Of a stretch of 64,000 nt of DNA, positions 61,206-64,000 are shown piece after piece; position 1 is the stretch's first letter, and each line of letters starts with the position of its first letter. The DNA comes from Spirosomataceae bacterium TFI 002. Its GTDB lineage: Bacteria > Bacteroidota > Bacteroidia > Cytophagales > Spirosomataceae. A program made the translations under genes and the position numbers. The stretch lies in the NCBI GenBank assembly GCA_900230115.1, contig LT907983.1, positions 3,425,001 through 3,489,000 of the forward strand. Direction: 5' to 3'. Under the pieces are notes generated by a model that saw only the letters and a list, made by a program, of their open reading frames with translations, ran no database searches and had not been told where the DNA came from.

Positions 61206-61213
61206 CAAAGATA
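61206..61213 (-). promoter_or_regulatory. -7 promoter element of the GT5-like/DUF4270 operon
   Basis: Minus-strand TATCTTTG fits TAnnTTTG fully, 50 bp before the start codon. Confidence 0.45.
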
Positions 61214-61289
61214 ATAAAAAAATATGCAATAAATGCCTAAACCTTTAGTATCTATTGATTTTTCATCTTACTTTGCCATCGATTACTGC

Positions 61290-62702
61290 CTAGTTTTTCT
61301 CCAAAACTATAGTTCGGCCTTCAGCGTTTTTCACAAGCGAAAATCCTAGATCGTCAATTGCTTCCTGTGCTAAACCAAAGAGAGATTTGTTCCCTTCAAT
61401 TACATTTTGAAAATATACTTTCAAAGGGTTTTTAGCTAGCCTTTTAATTATTTTCTTAAAATCTTTATAGGTGTAACCTACGTTGGTTTTTCCAAATTGC
61501 TCCCAAAGCTCTTGCATTACCAAGTCCATAGGGTAGGGGTGATTTATGAAGCTTTTTAATTGATGGTTTAGAATGAGGGTTGCAACTGCACCTTTGTGAT
61601 ATACAGAGACTTTACGGTTTGGAGCACCAGCTTCATAGCCATCGAGCCAGAGGTCATATGATGACTCTAAAAGTGAGAGAGTGCTGGAATCTGCGAAGTC
61701 AAAATGTCTTTTCAGAGTAGTTTCCAGTTCTTTTTGAAATGTGGCTTTGTCTATAACTTTAGAGCGGTAAAGCATCCAATCGCCATAGAAGGTTGTAAAG
61801 CCTTCAGCAATGAAGCATGTTTCAAAGTAGTTTTCTCGGTCGTACTTATAGGGAAGTAGTTCTTTCGGTCTGATTTTTTTTACATTCCAAGTGTGGAATA
61901 GTTCATGTGAAGCTAGACCAAGTAAATCAGGATACATTTCCTCAAAATCTTGGCTATCTGGGCCCAGCACCATCATTGTACTATTAAAATGCTCAACCCC
62001 ATGGTAGTAGGCTTGTGTAGGAACCCAAAGCATAAAGTGATATTCTTTTTCTGGAAATTCACCAAAAATTTTAATTTGTGTTTCAGTGAAAGCTTTGAAG
62101 TCCTGTAGGATTCTTTCCCAAGGGTAATCGACTTTTCCTTGTACCCAAAGGTGAAACTTGTTTTGTTTTACTTCAAACTGGAAATGTTTCAGTGAATCCG
62201 AAATGATGAGTGGAGCATCGACTAAGTCATGATATGAAACTGATTTGAAAATAATGTCCTCTTCTATCTTAGTACTTGCTAAGCCACAAGCAACCTTTCT
62301 GTTTTTGGAGAATGTTACTTTTAATTCACACGGAAGAGATTCGTTGCCAGGCTGGTACATTAATAAGTTGATAGGATTGACATAAAGCATGTCATTATCT
62401 ATGTAGCTCCCACCTGCATCTTGTTGGTTAGCATAATACTCATAAGCAACAATTAGCTCTTTATTTCCCAAAGTGGGTATTGACCATGAGTCTTTACTCG
62501 TTTTTTTTGAGGGTATTGTTTGCCCATTTGGGTCAGAGACAGAGAAGTTTCGAATATTTTTTGCAAAATTTTGAATTTGATATCGTCCTGGCCTCCAAGC
62601 AGGTAATTGTAGTTTAATCGCCTTTTTGTCTATGTTTTGGAGTACAATTTGGACTTTCAAGTATTTTGAAATTGCGTCTTTGCTTTCTATCCAGTATTTC
62701 AT
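61290..62702 (-). CDS. M61-family metallopeptidase without PDZ domain
   Basis: A 470-aa glycyl-aminopeptidase-like enzyme. The N-terminal beta domain opens with LQLPAWRPGRYQIQNFAKNI, the family hallmark. The zinc site HELFH starts at His266, with the third ligand Glu in FIAEGFTTFY about 27 residues on. Characterised members are near 600 aa and carry a C-terminal PDZ domain; here the chain ends at about residue 470 (GRTIVLEKN) with no PDZ seen. No signal peptide is obvious, so it may be cytosolic. It is divergent from rpmH. Confidence 0.9.
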   Translation of the reverse strand: MKYWIESKDAISKYLKVQIVLQNIDKKAIKLQLPAWRPGRYQIQNFAKNIRNFSVSDPNGQTIPSKKTSKDSWSIPTLGNKELIVAYEYYANQQDAGGSYIDNDMLYVNPINLLMYQPGNESLPCELKVTFSKNRKVACGLASTKIEEDIIFKSVSYHDLVDAPLIISDSLKHFQFEVKQNKFHLWVQGKVDYPWERILQDFKAFTETQIKIFGEFPEKEYHFMLWVPTQAYYHGVEHFNSTMMVLGPDSQDFEEMYPDLLGLASHELFHTWNVKKIRPKELLPYKYDRENYFETCFIAEGFTTFYGDWMLYRSKVIDKATFQKELETTLKRHFDFADSSTLSLLESSYDLWLDGYEAGAPNRKVSVYHKGAVATLILNHQLKSFINHPYPMDLVMQELWEQFGKTNVGYTYKDFKKIIKRLAKNPLKVYFQNVIEGNKSLFGLAQEAIDDLGFSLVKNAEGRTIVLEKN

Positions 62703-62715
62703 CTTTCATTTTACT

Positions 62716-62746
62716 TTTGAATTACAAAATAAAGTAATTACATTTG
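62716..62746 (+). promoter_or_regulatory. Consensus Bacteroidota promoter of rpmH
   Basis: TTTG (62716-62719), a 19-bp spacer and TACATTTG (62739-62746) match the phylum consensus TTTG-N19-TAnnTTTG exactly. The -7 box ends 39 bp before the ATG of rpmH. Confidence 0.85.
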
Positions 62747-62785
62747 CACTCCAATTTTAAAAATCGCATTAAATAGAACAATATA

Positions 62786-62941
62786 ATGAAACGTACATTT
62801 CAACCATCGAACAGAAAACGTCGTAATAAACATGGTTTCCGTGAGCGTTCATCTACTCCAGGTGGAAGAAACGTTATAAAGGCTCGTAGAGCTAAAGGAA
62901 GATGGAAACTAACAGTTTCTGACGAGAAGACACATAAATAA
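62786..62941 (+). CDS. rpmH: 50S ribosomal protein L34
   Basis: A 51-aa, highly basic protein of the large ribosomal subunit. The sequence [20 protein letters not shown], continuing through [20 protein letters not shown], is the L34 signature. It has the best promoter in the window and is followed by a strong terminator, then by rnpA. This rpmH-rnpA order is conserved across bacteria, often near the replication origin; here no dnaA or origin is seen to the left. Confidence 0.98.
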   Translation: MKRTFQPSNRKRRNKHGFRERSSTPGGRNVIKARRAKGRWKLTVSDEKTHK

Positions 62942-62966
62942 ATATTTGTTTTCATAAAGAATTTAT

Positions 62967-62999
62967 AAGGCCACCCATTGCGGTGGCTTTTCTTTTTTG
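62967..62999 (+). terminator. Terminator/attenuator between rpmH and rnpA
   Basis: GCCACC (62970-62975) pairs with GGTGGC (62982-62987), extended by A-T and G-T pairs, and is followed by TTTTCTTTTTT. It should cut most rpmH transcripts before rnpA, keeping RnpA low relative to L34. Confidence 0.85.
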
Positions 63000-63013
63000 C
63001 ATACTTTGTAACG

Positions 63014-63397
63014 ATGCAGCAAACCTTCTCAAAAGCGGAAAAACTTACGCACAAAAAGCATATTGACTTGCTTTTTGCTAAAAATAACATTGAGAATAAG
63101 GCAAAAACTTGTTACCCGTTTCGAGTTATATTTAGTTTTGGCGATGATTGCATTTCCCCTTTTCCAAAGGTTTTAATCACTGTAAGCAAACGGTATTTTA
63201 AAAAAGCTGTTGATAGGAATCTGCTCAAAAGGAGAACGCGAGAGGCTTACCGCTTAAATAAAAATGCTATTTTGAATAAAAATGTAAGCAAATTAGCGTT
63301 TGTGTACATAGGGAAGGGTAAAGAGGACTTTCTTGTAATTCAAAAAGGGTTATTAAAAGCTCTACAGTATATCTCGGATGAAAGTCCTTCCGATTAA
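63014..63397 (+). CDS. rnpA: Ribonuclease P protein component
   Basis: A 127-aa basic protein that helps the RNase P RNA process tRNA 5' ends. The ATG at 63014 gives MQQTFSKAEKLTHKKHIDLL, the normal start; a TTG 12 codons earlier lies inside the terminator. The RNR motif KKAVDRNLLKRRTREAYR is at about 70-87. The nucleotide-contact FxxxF-like segment is partly altered. It lies 72 bp behind rpmH, with a terminator between, so it depends on readthrough or a weak own promoter. Confidence 0.95.
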   Translation: MQQTFSKAEKLTHKKHIDLLFAKNNIENKAKTCYPFRVIFSFGDDCISPFPKVLITVSKRYFKKAVDRNLLKRRTREAYRLNKNAILNKNVSKLAFVYIGKGKEDFLVIQKGLLKALQYISDESPSD

Positions 63398-63463
63398 CAA
63401 ATTTTAATAGCGTTGTAATCAAATTGTTTTTTACCTTGCTAATGTATGTTTTTGCATAAAAAG

Positions 63464-64000
63464 ATGAAGAAATTTAGAAAGTATCTATTATTGGCTTTGC
63501 TGCCCGCAGTTATAGGGATTTTTAGTTTTACTGTTGACGACCGTTATTTCGAAATAGCTAAGAATTTAGACATTTTTGCTACAATGTTTAAAGAGTTGAA
63601 CTCTCTTTATGTGGATGAAATAAATCCAACGAAGGCAATGAGGGTGGGGATACAGGCAATGCTTAAGGAGCTTGATCCATATACCAACTTTTATCCAGAG
63701 GATGATATTGAAGATTATAGAACTCTTACGACCGGTAAGTACAATGGTATTGGGGCCACAACTGCTTTTGATGGTAAAAAGCATACAATAGTTATGATCT
63801 ACCAATACTCACCTGCTGATAAGGCTGGATTGAAAATAGGAGATGAACTAGTAAGTGTGGATAAGGTTACACTTGCTGGCAAGGACGATGATCAATTAGG
63901 TAGATTACTCAAAGGACAACGAGGAACCAAAGTTGACCTAGAAGTGAATCGTTATGGAGAGAAAAAGCCAATATCACTTTCAATAGAGAGAGACATAGTT
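63464..64000 (+). CDS. S41-family C-terminal processing peptidase (3' end outside window)
   Basis: The frame from the ATG at 63464 stays open to the last base, giving 179 residues. It starts MKKFRKYLLLALLPAVIGIF, a signal or anchor. Then come the S41 N-terminal helices (LNSLYVDEINPTKAMRVGIQ, MLKELDPYTNFYPEDD) and a PDZ domain (GIGATTAFDGKKHTIVMIY, PADKAGLKIGDELVSVD). The catalytic Ser-Lys core lies beyond the window. Such proteases trim envelope proteins. The start is 66 bp after rnpA on the same strand. Confidence 0.92.
   Translation, partial: MKKFRKYLLLALLPAVIGIFSFTVDDRYFEIAKNLDIFATMFKELNSLYVDEINPTKAMRVGIQAMLKELDPYTNFYPEDDIEDYRTLTTGKYNGIGATTAFDGKKHTIVMIYQYSPADKAGLKIGDELVSVDKVTLAGKDDDQLGRLLKGQRGTKVDLEVNRYGEKKPISLSIERDIV

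Overview
The window looks like a chromosomal segment of a Bacteroidota bacterium, most likely from the Cytophagia. The case rests on several features seen together: AT-rich DNA; promoters of the Bacteroidota type (TTTG-N19-TAnnTTTG, perfect in front of rpmH); start codons without Shine-Dalgarno sites; many SPII lipoproteins with S-C-[DE/T] boxes; a type IX secretion (T9SS) C-terminal tail (24290-25234); a protein ending in a Gly-Cys-X C-terminus (15053-17566); LytTR regulators; and DUF4270, YtxJ and stand-alone GT5-domain genes. There are 61 protein genes, one of them interrupted and two cut by the window edges. I saw no tRNA, rRNA, CRISPR array, phage or intact insertion sequence.

Layout. 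1-3502: sulfurtransferase and a two-subunit molybdenum hydroxylase (iorA/iorB type). 3593-7589: a LuxR-type response regulator and its TPR histidine kinase, flanked by two lipoprotein genes that share a 20-bp palindrome in their promoters. 7754-10777: a MacA/FtsX/LolD-like ABC export operon. 11170-15007: an MscS-like membrane protein, a serine hydrolase and a DUF418 protein. 15053-21091: a large secreted protein behind an orphan LytTR gene, then a LytTR two-component pair. 21278-25380: an ABA4-like protein, a repeat cluster, argS, a T9SS cargo protein and a tiny ORF with a lasso-peptide-type leader. 25387-32364: DinB, WYL regulator, YicC, OmpA-like protein, acetyltransferase and a KtrAB potassium system.

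32413-36629: a hydroxyproline catabolism operon (deaminase, epimerase, oxidase) with a divergent AraC regulator. 36740-41713: CoA-binding protein, mutS2 and recQ. 41783-47554: a deacetylase-fold protein, then secreted glycan enzymes (GH18, PL8 lyase, ChbG-type deacetylase) and an FKBP lipoprotein. 47651-49399: an ArsR-SRPBCC-DoxX-YdeI operon in which doxX carries an in-frame amber codon. 49616-64000: M1 peptidase, folB, a DivIVA-HhH protein, a WD40 protein, a phosphopantetheinyl transferase, YtxJ, panC, an EamA transporter, glmS, DUF4270, a GT5 half-protein, M61 peptidase, rpmH, rnpA and the start of an S41 protease.

Most of the window is ordinary housekeeping and envelope biology. The points most worth following are the palindrome shared by the two lipoprotein promoters, the orphan RiPP-like precursor at 25249-25380, the 21-bp-period direct repeats upstream of the orphan LytTR gene, the ArsR operator sitting inside its own promoter, and the broken doxX. 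All functional calls are made by reading motifs; no database search was run.
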